From: Methylobacterium sp. J-030
Lineage (GTDB): Bacteria > Pseudomonadota > Alphaproteobacteria > Rhizobiales > Beijerinckiaceae
Length of the DNA: 64,000 nucleotides
NCBI RefSeq assembly: GCF_022829545.1
Contig: NZ_JAKSYM010000137.1
Span: 1-64,000 of the forward strand
Reading direction: 5' to 3'
Within the stretch, counting starts at the first letter, position 1, and the number at the start of each line of letters is the position of its first letter. Of this stretch, positions 1-9,373 are shown piece after piece. The notes below the pieces were generated by a model. That model searched no databases. It was given only the letters and a program-made list of their open reading frames with translations, and was not told where the DNA came from. Made by a program: the position numbers and the translations under genes.

Positions 1-121
1 GCGCCCTCAGGCTCGCTTGACTATGCTGGATCGCTCGACGGATCGCCTCCGTCGTTGTGGCGCTGCCGTGAAGAACCTGGCCCATAGCGCGTCCCTCCAC
101 TCGGGCGTGAAGATCGCACCA

Positions 122-919
122 TCAAACCCTGGGATCAAACAAGTAGGTCGCCAGCACGCGGCCGCCCATCACGTCGGTGGGCGAGTGCATGCCCGCCTCG
201 ATCCGGTTGTCGCCGAGTTCGCTCGCGCGGGTGAGCAGCTCCTGGAACCGCTGCGGCACCGCGTAGGCCAGGGCGAGGGCGGAGAGGGAGGCGGCGTTGG
301 TGTGGCCGCTCGGGAAGCCGCCATCGGTCGCCGCGTTCGCGCCCTTCTCCGGCACGAGGGAGGCCGGCACGACGAAGTTCAGGCTCTGACCGTTCAGGCT
401 CTGCCGCCAGGGCCGGAAATAGGAATAAGCGTCCTTGGCGGGCGTGGTGGAGGCGTTGTTGCGGAACGCGTTGACCAGCTGCACGACCTTCCCGAGGGGC
501 GAGGTCGTCACGCCCGCTCCGGTGCCCTGATCGACATACTGCACCTGCGCCGTGGTCGCGTCGAAGGCCGGGATCGTGGTGGTCGCCCCCGACCCCGCCC
601 GGTAGGCCTGCGTCAGCGGTCCGAGGCCGTCGATGACGCTGTAGCTCTGGTTCCGGCGGTCGTCGTAATAGGCGGCGATCTCCTGATCGCGGGTCCGCTC
701 CCGAGCGCGGTCGGCGACGATCTGGATGTTGCGCAGGAGAAGGGGCGCCCCGAGGGCCGTGGGCGAACCGGTGTCGTAGGTCTTGCCCGGGATCCAGAGC
801 CGGCTGAAGCCCGACAGGATGTCGACGCCGTTGCTGCCGCCGGTCGTCTGCGCCTGCGCGCCTGACCCGAATACCGCAACCATCAAGGCGGCGGTTGAGA
901 CGCCGTATCGAAACTTCAT
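122..919 (-). CDS. Secreted class A acid phosphatase (PAP2 superfamily)
   Basis: A 265-residue exported phosphatase that would hydrolyse phosphomonoesters in the periplasm. The N-terminus is a signal peptide ending in AQA near residue 23. All three parts of the PAP2/vanadium-haloperoxidase signature are visible: K-x6-RP (KDAYSYFRP, about residue 161), PSGH (GGFPSGHTNAAS, about 200) and R-x5-H-x3-D (RIEAGMHSPTD, about 238), which hold the phosphate and supply the nucleophilic His. The start MKFRYG is chosen because the signal peptide begins there; an upstream in-frame ATG at 961 would add 14 Arg-rich residues. It is transcribed as a single gene behind an unusually AT-rich 280-bp spacer. The substrate cannot be told from sequence. 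Confidence 0.88.
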   Translation of the reverse strand: MKFRYGVSTAALMVAVFGSGAQAQTTGGSNGVDILSGFSRLWIPGKTYDTGSPTALGAPLLLRNIQIVADRARERTRDQEIAAYYDDRRNQSYSVIDGLGPLTQAYRAGSGATTTIPAFDATTAQVQYVDQGTGAGVTTSPLGKVVQLVNAFRNNASTTPAKDAYSYFRPWRQSLNGQSLNFVVPASLVPEKGANAATDGGFPSGHTNAASLSALALAYAVPQRFQELLTRASELGDNRIEAGMHSPTDVMGGRVLATYLFDPRV

Positions 920-1200
920 AGCTCGCCCCCGAATCGAACGGCCGTTCGGCCTTCGGGGCAAGCGAGATAACGAGATTTAGGCGCGTGATGCCGTCATAAT
1001 CACGTCATGTTTCTCGATGCGCGTCGCTGTATTATCGAAACAACACCAAGACTTATTACTGTCACGATGCTGGTTGATCGATTTTTTTATCTGGCAAAGT
1101 TCTAAATCGGCATCCCTATTCGGATCCGATACGCTGATCCTGCCGATTCGCCGACGCCCCATCACGCCCGACGATGGGCGGCTCGAACCGGCCGCACCCT
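920..1200. other. AT-rich intergenic spacer
   Basis: This 281-bp gap lies between the acid phosphatase start and the xoxF stop, both on the minus strand. Its middle part (about 970-1130) is clearly richer in A and T than the rest of the window, with runs such as attttttt. It should hold the phosphatase promoter and the end of the xoxF transcript. No convincing gene or terminator hairpin was found in it. Confidence 0.5.
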
Positions 1201-2970
1201 CTACTCCGGTAGGGCGAACACCGTGAGCTGCCCGCCCGGCGCCGTGTACTGCGACAGGGCCGCGTAGCCGCCGACCGCCCCCGAGCCGTCGGCCGGATCG
1301 GTCAGCCCGGCCGCGAGCCCGATCCCGGCCCAGCCGCCGATCCCGGAGAGCACCGCCACGTATTGCCTGCCCGCGTGCAGGTAGGTGGTGACGTTGCCCA
1401 CGATCCCCGACGGCGTCTTGAACCGGTAGAGCTCGTGCCCGTCCCGGGCATCGACCGCCTTCAGGTAGCCCTCGAGCGTGCCGTAGAAGACCACGTTCCC
1501 CGCGGTGGCGAGCGCGCCGGACCAGACCGAGAACGGCTCCGGGATCGACCACGCGATCGTCCCCCTCGCCCCGTCCCAGGCGATGAAGGCGCCGGTCCGG
1601 TCGGTGCCCTCCGGCGGGTGCAGGGTCAGGGTCGCGCCGACATAGGGCTGGCCCGGCGTGTAGGTGACCCGGAACGCCTCGTAATCCATGCACATGTGGT
1701 TGGTCGGCACGTAGAACAGCCGCGTCTTCGGCGAGTAGGCCGCCGGCTGCTGGTTCTTGGCGCCGAGCGCCCCCGGGCAGATGTTCTTGGTCGTCTCGTC
1801 CTCGTCGGCCTCGCCGGGGGCGTAGCGCGTGTCGACCACCGGCCGGCCGTAATCGGGGGCGGCCGGGTTCATCTCCACCCGGCTGGCCCAGTTCACCGTG
1901 GGGTCGAACTTTTCCGCCACCAGCAATTCGCCCGTGGCCCGGTCGAGCGTGTAGCCAAAACCGTTCCGGTCGAAATGCGTGAGCACCCTGCGGGGCCGCC
2001 CGCCGATCACCTGCTCGGTGAGGATCGCCTCGTTGACGCCGTCATAGTCCCACTGGTCGTGGGGCGTCATCTGGTAGACCCAGCGGGCCATCCCGGTGTC
2101 GGCGTCGCGGGCGATGAGCGACATCGACCACCGGTTGTCGCCGGGGCGCTGGGCCGGGTTCCAGGTCGAGGGATTGCCGGTGCCGTAATAGACGAGGTTC
2201 AGGTCTGGGTCGTAGGAGAACCAGCCCCAGCTGCAGGCGCCGCCGGTCCGCCACTGGTCGCCCTCCCAGCTCTTCAGGGATGAATCCCGGCCGATCGGGC
2301 GGCCGAGCTCGGTGGTCCTGTCGGGATCGACCAGCATGTCGGCATCCGGCCCGGTGGCGTAGGCGCGCCAGAGGCGTTTCCCGCTGGCCTGATCGTACGC
2401 GGTGACGTGGCAGCGCGCCCCGTACTCGCCCCCGGCGAGCCCGACGATCAGCTTGCCGTGGACCGGCAGGACCGTGGCGGTGTTGGTCTCACCGCGCGAC
2501 GGATCGCCGTTCTTCACCGACCACAGCACCCGGCCGGTCTCCGGGTCGAGGGCGACCACGGTGGTGTCGGCCTGCTGCAGGAACAGGCGCCCGTCCGCGT
2601 AGGCGAGGCCGCGGGAGACCGTGTCGCAGCACATCACGGCGATCACGCCCGCCTCCTGCCGGGGGGCGTAGCGCCACAGGATCTTTCCGCCCTGGTCGAG
2701 GTCGAGGGCGTAGACCGTGTTGGGGAAGGGTGTGTGGACCACCATGACGTGCCCGATCACGATCGGCGCGCCCTCGTGCCCGCGCAGCACGCCCGTGGAG
2801 AAGGTCCAGGCGACCTTCAGGCGGGAGACATTGCCGGCGTCGATCCGGTCGAGGTCGGAGTAGCGGGTGTTGGCGTAATCGAGGGTCTGGAGGACCGGCG
2901 GTTGCTGCGCGGACGCCGCGCCTGTGAGTCCGGAGAGGGTCAGGACCGCCAGGATCGTCGGGACGCGCAT
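1201..2970 (-). CDS. xoxF: XoxF-type lanthanide-dependent PQQ methanol dehydrogenase
   Basis: A periplasmic quinoprotein alcohol dehydrogenase of 589 residues, predicted to oxidise methanol using PQQ and pass electrons to a c-type cytochrome. The signal peptide ends at ASAQ (about residue 21). The vicinal cysteine pair (VMCCDTV, about 113) and beta-propeller Trp motifs are present. The catalytic Asp (about 308) is followed two residues later by a second Asp in WDYDGVNE. Calcium MxaF enzymes have Ala at that second place, whereas lanthanide XoxF enzymes have Asp. Sequence from VLQT-DYANTRY to the C-terminal GGQLTVF closely follows remembered Methylobacterium XoxF. The start MRVPTI puts the signal peptide first. 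No xoxG cytochrome or xoxJ gene lies beside it, unlike the usual cluster, so it may be a second copy or depend on partners elsewhere. Confidence 0.9.
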   Translation of the reverse strand: MRVPTILAVLTLSGLTGAASAQQPPVLQTLDYANTRYSDLDRIDAGNVSRLKVAWTFSTGVLRGHEGAPIVIGHVMVVHTPFPNTVYALDLDQGGKILWRYAPRQEAGVIAVMCCDTVSRGLAYADGRLFLQQADTTVVALDPETGRVLWSVKNGDPSRGETNTATVLPVHGKLIVGLAGGEYGARCHVTAYDQASGKRLWRAYATGPDADMLVDPDRTTELGRPIGRDSSLKSWEGDQWRTGGACSWGWFSYDPDLNLVYYGTGNPSTWNPAQRPGDNRWSMSLIARDADTGMARWVYQMTPHDQWDYDGVNEAILTEQVIGGRPRRVLTHFDRNGFGYTLDRATGELLVAEKFDPTVNWASRVEMNPAAPDYGRPVVDTRYAPGEADEDETTKNICPGALGAKNQQPAAYSPKTRLFYVPTNHMCMDYEAFRVTYTPGQPYVGATLTLHPPEGTDRTGAFIAWDGARGTIAWSIPEPFSVWSGALATAGNVVFYGTLEGYLKAVDARDGHELYRFKTPSGIVGNVTTYLHAGRQYVAVLSGIGGWAGIGLAAGLTDPADGSGAVGGYAALSQYTAPGGQLTVFALPE

Positions 2971-3060
2971 GCTCGGACTCCACCCGCCACCCGGCACAGC
3001 GGCGCCGGCCTCATACACCGGCTGACCGGATCGCCACCGCGGCCAAGCGTCCGGCCCGGG

Positions 3061-3657
3061 TCACATCCGCTCTTTGACGATGCCCTCGGCCTGCGGGTCG
3101 GGCTGATGGCCGGCCTCGCGCAGGAGGGGCACCACCTCGGCCGCCTCGCGGGCGACGAGGTAGCTCAGGTCGAGCCCCTCGCGGATGAAGCCGTGGCCGC
3201 GCATGTGCTCGAACAGGGCGAGCAGCGGCGCCCAGAACCCGGCCACCGAGACCAGCACCACGGGCTTGCGGTGCCGCCCGAGCTGCGCCCAGGTGAGCTG
3301 CTCGACCAGCTCCTCCAGGGTGCCGATGCCGCCCGGAAGGGTCACGAAGGCGTCCGAGCGCTCGAACATCAGGCGCTTGCGGGTGTGCATGTCGGGCACC
3401 ACCACGGTCTCCTGCACCTCCGCCAGCATGTGCTCGCGCGCCTGGAGGAAGTCCGGGATGATGCCGGTGACGTGGCCGCCGGCTTCGAGCGCGGCGCGGG
3501 CCACGGTGCCCATCAGGCCGACATCGCCGCCGCCGTAGACGAGGCGCATCCCGGCCTGCGCGATCGCCGTCCCGACCACCTCCGCGGCCGCGCGGAAGGC
3601 GGGGTCCCGCCCGAAGCCGGAGCCGCAATAGACACAGACTGTCCTCACCGGAGCCAT
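3061..3657 (-). CDS. LOG-family nucleotide phosphoribohydrolase (TIGR00730)
   Basis: This 198-residue Rossmann-fold protein belongs to the LOG (Lonely guy) family, which releases cytokinin bases or other free bases from nucleoside 5'-monophosphates in the cytoplasm. The family signature PGGxGTxxE reads PGGIGTLEE (about residue 105), and the preceding conserved Arg/Lys segment MHTRKRLMF is intact. The N-terminal VCVYCGSGFGRDP strand is typical. The start at 3657 is preceded by GGAG nine bases upstream. Longer in-frame starts exist but lack a ribosome site. It stands alone between xoxF and a divergent LysM gene. In plant-associated methylobacteria cytokinin release is a plausible role, but that is inference. 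Confidence 0.85.
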   Translation of the reverse strand: MAPVRTVCVYCGSGFGRDPAFRAAAEVVGTAIAQAGMRLVYGGGDVGLMGTVARAALEAGGHVTGIIPDFLQAREHMLAEVQETVVVPDMHTRKRLMFERSDAFVTLPGGIGTLEELVEQLTWAQLGRHRKPVVLVSVAGFWAPLLALFEHMRGHGFIREGLDLSYLVAREAAEVVPLLREAGHQPDPQAEGIVKERM

Positions 3658-3864
3658 CCGGCGCCCTCCATCGCGCGTCCGTTGCGAGCCGTCCTGGACG
3701 TACCCCGCGCCCATGGCTCCACGGGCCAAACTGCTGACGACGCGGGGGATTCACCCGCCGGAGCGGCGGGACGGCTTGGTGTCGGGACCATGTACGGTAT
3801 TATGCCGTGCCCCGTCGACGGTTTTTCCCGCGCCGGGGCGGGATCGAGGGAGGCTGTGGTGGCG

Positions 3865-5316
3865 ATGTCGAGACAGGTGCGGCGCAGTCTCGCCCTGGCG
3901 CTCGTCGGCCTCCTCGCCGGCCTCGGGCTCGTGGTGGCCCTGTTCGGCGGGGAGGCCATGCGGGAGCCGACCGGCGGCACCGTGGCGGAGCAGCCCGCCA
4001 CGCCGAAGGGCGAGGCGCGGGCGCTGGCCGATCCCGGCACGTTGGCGTCGCGTCAGGATCCGGCCGTCGACCGCCGCGACGATAAGCCGGGTCAGGCCGG
4101 GGCGCTCCCCCGGGCGGCCGTTCCATCCGGACCTGCCAACGATGCCCGCGCGGCCGGGTCCGGCAAGCCGAACACCACGACGGCCGGGACCGCGGCGGTG
4201 CCGCGCTTCGACATCGTCCGGGTCGAGCCGAACGGCGACGCCGTGGTGGCCGGGCAGGGCGCCCCGCACGCCGTCGTCGAGATGCTGGTCAACGGCAAGC
4301 CGGTCGCCCGGGCGACCGCCGACGCGGACGGCCAGTTCGCCGTCGTGCCGCCGGCCCTGCCCGCGGGATCGAGCCAGATCCGGCTGCGCATGACCGGCCA
4401 GGACGGGCGGGCGGCCGAGTCGGAGCAGAGCGTGGCGGTGGAGGTCGCCCCCGGGCGCGACCGTCAGCCGCTGGTCGCCCTGACCGCCCCGGATGCGGCC
4501 ACCGTGGTGCTGTCGCAGCCGGGCGCGGCCGGGCCGGATGCCAAGGTTGCGGCGGCGCAGCCCGGCGCCCCCGCGGCGGGGCCATCGGCCCGGATCGCGA
4601 GCGTGGACGTGCAGGAGAACGGGCGGCTGTTCGTCACAGCGACCGGCGCGCCCGGCGCGGCGCTGCGGCTCTACCTCAACGACACGCTGATCGCCCCCGG
4701 CCGCATCGGCCCGGACGGGCAGGCGCGCTTCACCATCGGGCGCGGCATGAAGCCCGGCCAGTATCAGGTGCGGATCGACCAGATCGACCCGGCCACCGGC
4801 AAGGTGGAGACCCGCGCCGAGGTCCCGCTCTCGGTGCCCGAGCCGACTCTGATGGCCGCCCGCGAGCGCGCCGAACCGCAACTGCCGACCGTCCAGGGCA
4901 GCCCCCAGGCGCATGACGGCGGCCGGAAGCACGCCCAGGGGGGAGATCGAGCGGGCGGGCCAGGGGGCGTACAAGCCGGAGGACACGCCGGAGGACAAGC
5001 CGGAGGACTTGGCAGCGCGACAGGCAGCACGCGCGCGGCGTCCGATCGCGCCGGGGCGACGGCGCCTGGAGGCCCCGATCCACGGAACATGGCGGCGGAG
5101 GCCGGAGCAGACGCGACGGTCGGCTCGGTCTTCGTGCCGGAGATCAACACGGCCAAGATCACCCGCGGCGACAACCTGTGGCGGATCAGCCAGCGCACCT
5201 ACGGCCGCGGCGAGCGCTACACCGTGATCTACGACGCCAATCAGGCACAGATCCGCAATCCCGACCTGATCTATCCGGGCCAGATCTTCGTGCTGCCGTC
5301 GGACAAGCGGGGGTGA
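3865..5316 (+). CDS. LysM-domain envelope protein with Ala/Pro/Gly-rich stalk
   Basis: A 483-residue envelope protein. A single hydrophobic segment near residues 10-30 is a membrane anchor or uncleaved signal. Two Ig-like or carboxypeptidase-regulatory-like units follow (starting FDIVRVEPNGD and IASVDVQENGR). Next comes a low-complexity Gly/Gln/Ala region around residues 350-410 with repeats of GGQAGG type. A C-terminal LysM domain (about 431-480; ITRGDNLWRISQRTYG to YPGQIFVLP) should bind peptidoglycan glycan chains. The ATG at 3865 is preferred because the anchor starts right after it and a gggagg lies upstream; an in-frame ATG at 3790 is possible. Its 3' end is convergent with the MocR gene, only 7 bases away. 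Similar proteins are common in Hyphomicrobiales, but their function is not established. Confidence 0.82.
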   Translation: MSRQVRRSLALALVGLLAGLGLVVALFGGEAMREPTGGTVAEQPATPKGEARALADPGTLASRQDPAVDRRDDKPGQAGALPRAAVPSGPANDARAAGSGKPNTTTAGTAAVPRFDIVRVEPNGDAVVAGQGAPHAVVEMLVNGKPVARATADADGQFAVVPPALPAGSSQIRLRMTGQDGRAAESEQSVAVEVAPGRDRQPLVALTAPDAATVVLSQPGAAGPDAKVAAAQPGAPAAGPSARIASVDVQENGRLFVTATGAPGAALRLYLNDTLIAPGRIGPDGQARFTIGRGMKPGQYQVRIDQIDPATGKVETRAEVPLSVPEPTLMAARERAEPQLPTVQGSPQAHDGGRKHAQGGDRAGGPGGVQAGGHAGGQAGGLGSATGSTRAASDRAGATAPGGPDPRNMAAEAGADATVGSVFVPEINTAKITRGDNLWRISQRTYGRGERYTVIYDANQAQIRNPDLIYPGQIFVLPSDKRG

Positions 5317-5323
5317 CCGGCCA

Positions 5324-6661
5324 TCACTCCACCACCTGATCGTCTCCCGCGAAGGCCAGCCGCCGCAGCCGGCGCAGCGCCTGGTCGAGGTCCGCGGGCG
5401 ACGGCACCGCCAGGGCGAGGCGGACCGCGTTCGGCGCGTGGCCGGGCGCGACCGCGAAGGCCGGGGCCGGGATCAGCGCGATGCCCTGGCGCAGGGCCGC
5501 CGCCGCGAAGGCCTCCGCCCGCCACGTCTCGGGCAGTTCCAGCCACAGGTGATAGGCCCGGCCGTCGCCGACCACCCGCAGATCGGCCAGGGCCTCGCGG
5601 GCGATGACCTGCCGGGACGCCGCGTCCCGGCGCTTGACCGCGGCCAGCGCGGCGGCCGAGCCCCCCGCCATCCAGCGCATGCCGGCCGCGAGCGACAGGC
5701 CGAGCGCCGTCCAGGCGCCCTGGCGGATCGAGGCCGCGAGCCGGTCGGTCAGGGGCGGGGGCGCCGCCACGAGGCCGAGCGTCAGCGAGGGCATCACCCG
5801 CTTCGAGAGGCTGTCCACCAGGATCACCCGGTCGGGCGCCAGGCAGGCCAGCGGCCGGGCATCGGCGAGGAAGCTGTAGACCGCATCCTCGATCGCCGTG
5901 AGCCCGGTCCGGTCGAGCAGGTCGGCGAGCGCCGCGCGCCGCGCTGGCCCCATGGTGGCGCCGAGCGGATTGTGCAGGGTCGGCTGGAGGTAGACGCCAC
6001 TCAGCGGGTTCGCCCGGTGGGCCTGGAGCAGCGCGTCGGGGCACAGCCCCTCTTCGTCCATGGCAACCGGCACCAGCGTGATGCCGAGCCGGGCCGCGAT
6101 CGCCTTCACCATCGGGTAGGTGAGGGGCTCGCAGGCGATCCGCTCGCCCGGCGCCGCCAGGGCGGCGAGCGCCGCGGCGAGCGCCTGCCGTCCGTTGCCG
6201 GTGAACAGGATGTCGGCCGGATCGGCCCTGTGGCCGTCCTGCGCGAGGAACGCCGCCGCGATCTCCTGCGCCTGGGGCGTGCCGGCGGGCCCGTACTGGC
6301 CGAACGCCATCGCGCCGCCCGCGCCAGCGAGCCCAGCGAGCGTCTCGGCCAGCACGGCCTCCTGCTCGGGCAGCCGCGAATGGGTCCGTTGCAGATCCAG
6401 CGCCGCGGGCGGCGGCTCCGGCTGGAGGATGCCGGCGCGGCCCGGACCGGACCGGACATAGGTGCCGCGCCCGACCTCGCCGGTGACCAACCCCCGGCGG
6501 GCCAGTTCGGAATAGACCCGGCTCGCCGTCGAGACCGCGATGCCCCGGTCGTAGGCGAAATCGCGCTGCGGCGGCAGCTTCGCCCCGGGCGGGAGCCGGC
6601 CGGCCGCGATGTCGGCGGCGATCGCGTCAGCGACGGAGCGGAAATCCGCGGCTCGCATCAT
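5324..6661 (-). CDS. MocR-family PLP-dependent transcriptional regulator
   Basis: A 445-residue fusion regulator. Residues 1-75 are a GntR winged helix-turn-helix (PPGAKLPPQRDFA, VSTASRVYSELARRGLV, GRGTYV). The rest is a fold-type I aminotransferase-like domain with the PLP lysine in DSLSKRVMPSLTLG (about residue 283) and a YLQPTLHNPLG substrate-site segment. Family members sense amino acids or vitamin B6 vitamers. Two adjacent ATGs (6661 and 6658) follow a GGAG, and the second has better spacing. The gene is divergent from the DUF1127 peptide, so the 100-bp gap should contain its operator. The usual MocR targets (pyridoxal synthase genes, transporters) are not adjacent. Confidence 0.85.
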   Translation of the reverse strand: MMRAADFRSVADAIAADIAAGRLPPGAKLPPQRDFAYDRGIAVSTASRVYSELARRGLVTGEVGRGTYVRSGPGRAGILQPEPPPAALDLQRTHSRLPEQEAVLAETLAGLAGAGGAMAFGQYGPAGTPQAQEIAAAFLAQDGHRADPADILFTGNGRQALAAALAALAAPGERIACEPLTYPMVKAIAARLGITLVPVAMDEEGLCPDALLQAHRANPLSGVYLQPTLHNPLGATMGPARRAALADLLDRTGLTAIEDAVYSFLADARPLACLAPDRVILVDSLSKRVMPSLTLGLVAAPPPLTDRLAASIRQGAWTALGLSLAAGMRWMAGGSAAALAAVKRRDAASRQVIAREALADLRVVGDGRAYHLWLELPETWRAEAFAAAALRQGIALIPAPAFAVAPGHAPNAVRLALAVPSPADLDQALRRLRRLAFAGDDQVVE

Positions 6662-6763
6662 TGCTCCGAGGTCAATGTTTCGATTGATCCGAGATCCGTA
6701 TCGGATCAATGCTGTGCCCGCAATCCCGGCCGGACTGCTCACCCGCCACCGGATCCTGTCCCG

Positions 6764-6958
6764 ATGCCCGCTCTCACCCTGTCCCGCTCCCCCGCCGCCG
6801 AGCGTCCCGCTCCGGGCCCGTCCCTGCCGCGCCTCTGGCTGGCGCGCATCCGCGACCGCCGGGCGCTCGCCGCCCTGCATCCCGACCAGATCCGCGATGC
6901 CGGCCTCGAACCGTGGCGCCTGCGCGCCGAGATCCGGAAGCCGTTCTGGCGGGCGTGA
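6764..6958 (+). CDS. DUF1127 small protein
   Basis: A 64-residue basic protein. Residues 25-62 match the DUF1127 pattern: an aromatic Leu-rich entry (LPRLWLARIRDRRAL), the central LHPDQIRDAGLEPW helix pair and the ending EIRKPFWR. Short DUF1127 proteins are widespread in alphaproteobacteria, and some bind RNA or affect phosphate and C1 metabolism; the role here is unknown. Its start lies 103 bp from the divergent MocR start and its stop 87 bp before the ABC exporter. The ATG at 6764 has only a weak upstream purine stretch. Confidence 0.72.
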   Translation: MPALTLSRSPAAERPAPGPSLPRLWLARIRDRRALAALHPDQIRDAGLEPWRLRAEIRKPFWRA

Positions 6959-7045
6959 GACCGGGCCCTGCACGCAGCGCGGGTGCTCCCGCGCCGCCAT
7001 GCGCCTATATGCGGGGTCCATCATACCCGCCCCGCAGAAGCCTTC

Positions 7046-8986
7046 ATGACCGACGACACCGCGCCCTCGGCCGGGCCGACGCTCCCGGCCGAGCGTCTTG
7101 ACGAGCGCCCCGGGCTGATCGCCACCTACCGCCGGCTCTGGCCCCATCTCTGGCCGCACGGGCGGCCGGACCTGCAGCGCCGGGTCTTCCTGGCGTTCGG
7201 CCTGCTGCTCGCCGCCAAGCTGGTGACCATGGTGACGCCGTTCACCTTCAAGTGGATCACCGACGCGCTGGTCGCGGCGATCGGCGGCCAAGGGGGCGGC
7301 AAGGATGCCGTGCCGCCCACGGGGCTGCTCGCCGCGCCGATGCTGCTGATCGCCCTCTACGGCGTCTCGCGGATCGCCATGTCGGCGCTGACCCAGATGC
7401 GCGACGGGCTGTTCGCCAAGGTGGCGATGCACGCGGTGCGGCGGCTGGCGCTCCAGACCTTCGAGCACATGCACCGCCTGTCCCTGCGGTTCCACCTGGA
7501 GCGCAAGACCGGCGGCCTGACCCGGGTGCTGGAGCGCGGCCGCGCCGGCATCGAGGAATTGTCGCGCCTGATGGTGCTGACCCTGGTGCCGACCATCGTC
7601 GAGTTCGTGCTGGTGCTGGGCGTGCTCGCCTACGAGTTCAGCTGGACCTACGCGGCGACCGCCTTCGCGACGGTCGCGGCCTATCTGGCCTTCACCTACA
7701 AGGCGACCGAGTGGCGGATCGCCATCCGCCGCCGGATGAATGCCTCCGACACCGACGCCAACACCAAGGCGGTCGATTCGCTGCTCAACTACGAGACCGT
7801 CAAATATTTCGGCGCGGAGGCCCGCGAGGCGGCCCGCTACGACGTCTCGATGGCGAAGTACGAAAAGGCCTCGACACAGACCTACGTGTCGCTGGCGGTG
7901 CTCAATGCCGGGCAGGCGGCGATCTTCACGCTCGGCATGACCGTGGTGATGTGGCTCGCCGCGCGCGACATCCTGGCCGGGCGCACCACGATCGGCGGCT
8001 TCGTGCTGGCCAACACCATGCTGGTGCAGCTCTCGATGCCATTGAACTTCATGGGCATGATCTACCGGGAGATCAAACAGGCGCTGATCGACATCGACGA
8101 CATGTTCCGCATCCTTGGGCAGAACCCCGAGATCGCCGACCGGCCGGGCGCCGCGCCGCTCACGGTGGCGGGTGGCACGGTGCGGTTCGCCGATGTCCGC
8201 TTCGCCTACAGTCCCGAGCGGCCGATCCTGCGCGGCGTCTCCTTCGAGATCCCGGCCGGGCAGACGGTGGCGGTGGTGGGGCCCTCGGGGGCCGGCAAGT
8301 CGACGCTCTCGCGCCTGCTGTTCCGGTTCTACGAGCCGCAGGCCGGCCGGATCAGCGTCGACGGGCAGGACATCGCGGCGGTGACGCAGGAATCGTTGCG
8401 GGCGGCGATCGGCATGGTCCCGCAGGACACGGTGCTGTTCAACGACACGATCGGCTACAACATCCGCTACGGCCGGGCCGACGCCACCGACGCGGAGCTG
8501 CGCGAGGCGGCCCGGCTCGCCCAGATCGACCGGTTCGTGTCCGGCCTGCCGGAGGGCTACGACACGCCGGTGGGCGAGCGCGGCCTGAAGCTCTCGGGCG
8601 GCGAGAAGCAGCGGGTCGCCATCGCCCGCACGATCCTGAAGGCGCCGCCGATCCTCGTGCTCGACGAGGCGACCTCGGCGCTCGACAGCTTCACGGAGGC
8701 CGAGATCCAGGCGGCGCTCGACCGGGTCAGCCGCGGCCGCACCACCCTGGTGATCGCCCACCGGCTGTCCACGGTGGTGAATGCCGATCAGATCCTGGTG
8801 CTCGACCACGGCCGCATCGTCGAGCGTGGCACACATGCCGAGTTGCTGGAGGCCGGCGGCGTCTACGCGGCGCTCTGGGACCGCCAGCGGGAGGCCGACG
8901 CGGCGCTGGAGGTACTCAAGCGGGCCGACGCGCCGGTGGTGCCGATCCGGATGGAGCGCGGGGCGGTGCCGGAACCGGCGGAGTAG
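7046..8986 (+). CDS. Atm1-type ABC exporter (fused permease and ATPase)
   Basis: A 646-residue half-transporter of the Atm1/HMT1 (ABCB7) type, which exports glutathione-linked sulfur or metal conjugates across the inner membrane. Residues about 45-340 hold a six-helix ABC type 1 membrane domain, with the family-typical YETVKYFGAE. The nucleotide-binding domain is complete: Walker A GPSGAGKST (about 411), Q-loop VPQDTVLFNDTIGYNIRYG, signature LSGGEKQR and Walker B ILVLDEATSALD. The start MTDDTAP at 7046 begins the conserved region; an in-frame ATG at 6983 would add an unlikely tail. It is a single gene, convergent with the antitoxin gene 9 bp downstream. The nearby heavy-metal or Fe-S genes that would specify the substrate are absent. 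Confidence 0.9.
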   Translation: MTDDTAPSAGPTLPAERLDERPGLIATYRRLWPHLWPHGRPDLQRRVFLAFGLLLAAKLVTMVTPFTFKWITDALVAAIGGQGGGKDAVPPTGLLAAPMLLIALYGVSRIAMSALTQMRDGLFAKVAMHAVRRLALQTFEHMHRLSLRFHLERKTGGLTRVLERGRAGIEELSRLMVLTLVPTIVEFVLVLGVLAYEFSWTYAATAFATVAAYLAFTYKATEWRIAIRRRMNASDTDANTKAVDSLLNYETVKYFGAEAREAARYDVSMAKYEKASTQTYVSLAVLNAGQAAIFTLGMTVVMWLAARDILAGRTTIGGFVLANTMLVQLSMPLNFMGMIYREIKQALIDIDDMFRILGQNPEIADRPGAAPLTVAGGTVRFADVRFAYSPERPILRGVSFEIPAGQTVAVVGPSGAGKSTLSRLLFRFYEPQAGRISVDGQDIAAVTQESLRAAIGMVPQDTVLFNDTIGYNIRYGRADATDAELREAARLAQIDRFVSGLPEGYDTPVGERGLKLSGGEKQRVAIARTILKAPPILVLDEATSALDSFTEAEIQAALDRVSRGRTTLVIAHRLSTVVNADQILVLDHGRIVERGTHAELLEAGGVYAALWDRQREADAALEVLKRADAPVVPIRMERGAVPEPAE

Positions 8987-8995
8987 GCGCCCGAC

Positions 8996-9298
8996 TCAGG
9001 CCTCGGTCTCGATCGGCTTCACGCTCAGCCGCAGGCCGATGGCCTTGAGCACGCCCATCAGCGTGTCGAGCTGCGGGTTCCCCTTCTCCGAGAGGGTCCG
9101 ATAGAGCTGCTCGCGGGAACGGCCGATCTCCTGGGCGATCTGAGCCATTCCCCGCGCCCGGGCGACAACCCCGATGGCATCGGCCACGAGGGCAGGGTCG
9201 CCATCCTCCAGCACGGCCTCGATGTAGAGCGCGATGTCCTCGGGCGTCCGCAGGTGCTCGGCGGTGTCGTATGGAACGGTCTCGGTGGGCATCGTCAT
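8996..9298 (-). CDS. Orphan addiction-module antidote (HTH, TIGR02684-like)
   Basis: A 100-residue helix-turn-helix protein resembling the COG3636/TIGR02684 antidotes. The N-terminal DTAEHLRTPEDIALYIEAVL and the HTH region IAQEIGRSREQLYRTLSEKG followed by LDTLMGVLKAIGLRLSVKP are typical. In such modules a RelE-like toxin gene lies directly upstream and the antidote represses the operon. Here the upstream 300 bp holds only an intergenic repeat, so no partner toxin is visible. Two starts (9298 and 9292) share one GGAG, and the second ATG has the better spacing. It may be a solitary regulator or a relic. Confidence 0.78.
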   Translation of the reverse strand: MTMPTETVPYDTAEHLRTPEDIALYIEAVLEDGDPALVADAIGVVARARGMAQIAQEIGRSREQLYRTLSEKGNPQLDTLMGVLKAIGLRLSVKPIETEA

Positions 9299-9373
9299 AG
9301 CTCCGACGCGTGCGGCTGGGCCACGGTGTACGGCACGAGACTGGGAAGTCTCCGATCGGCCATCCTACCCAAC

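Noticed and set aside
1-121. Coding sequence at the left edge
   Set aside because: The only frames are shadows of the phosphatase gene; no start, ribosome site or domain supports a gene in these 121 bases.
2407-3864. Upstream part of a 969-codon frame ending in the LysM domain
   Set aside because: It is antisense to xoxF and the LOG gene. The LysM protein's own membrane anchor and ribosome site place its start at 3865.
6662-8836. A 1170-codon minus-strand frame extending the MocR gene across the ABC exporter
   Set aside because: The part beyond 6661 is antisense to a clearly conserved exporter and has His/Arg-rich composition typical of a GC-rich shadow frame.
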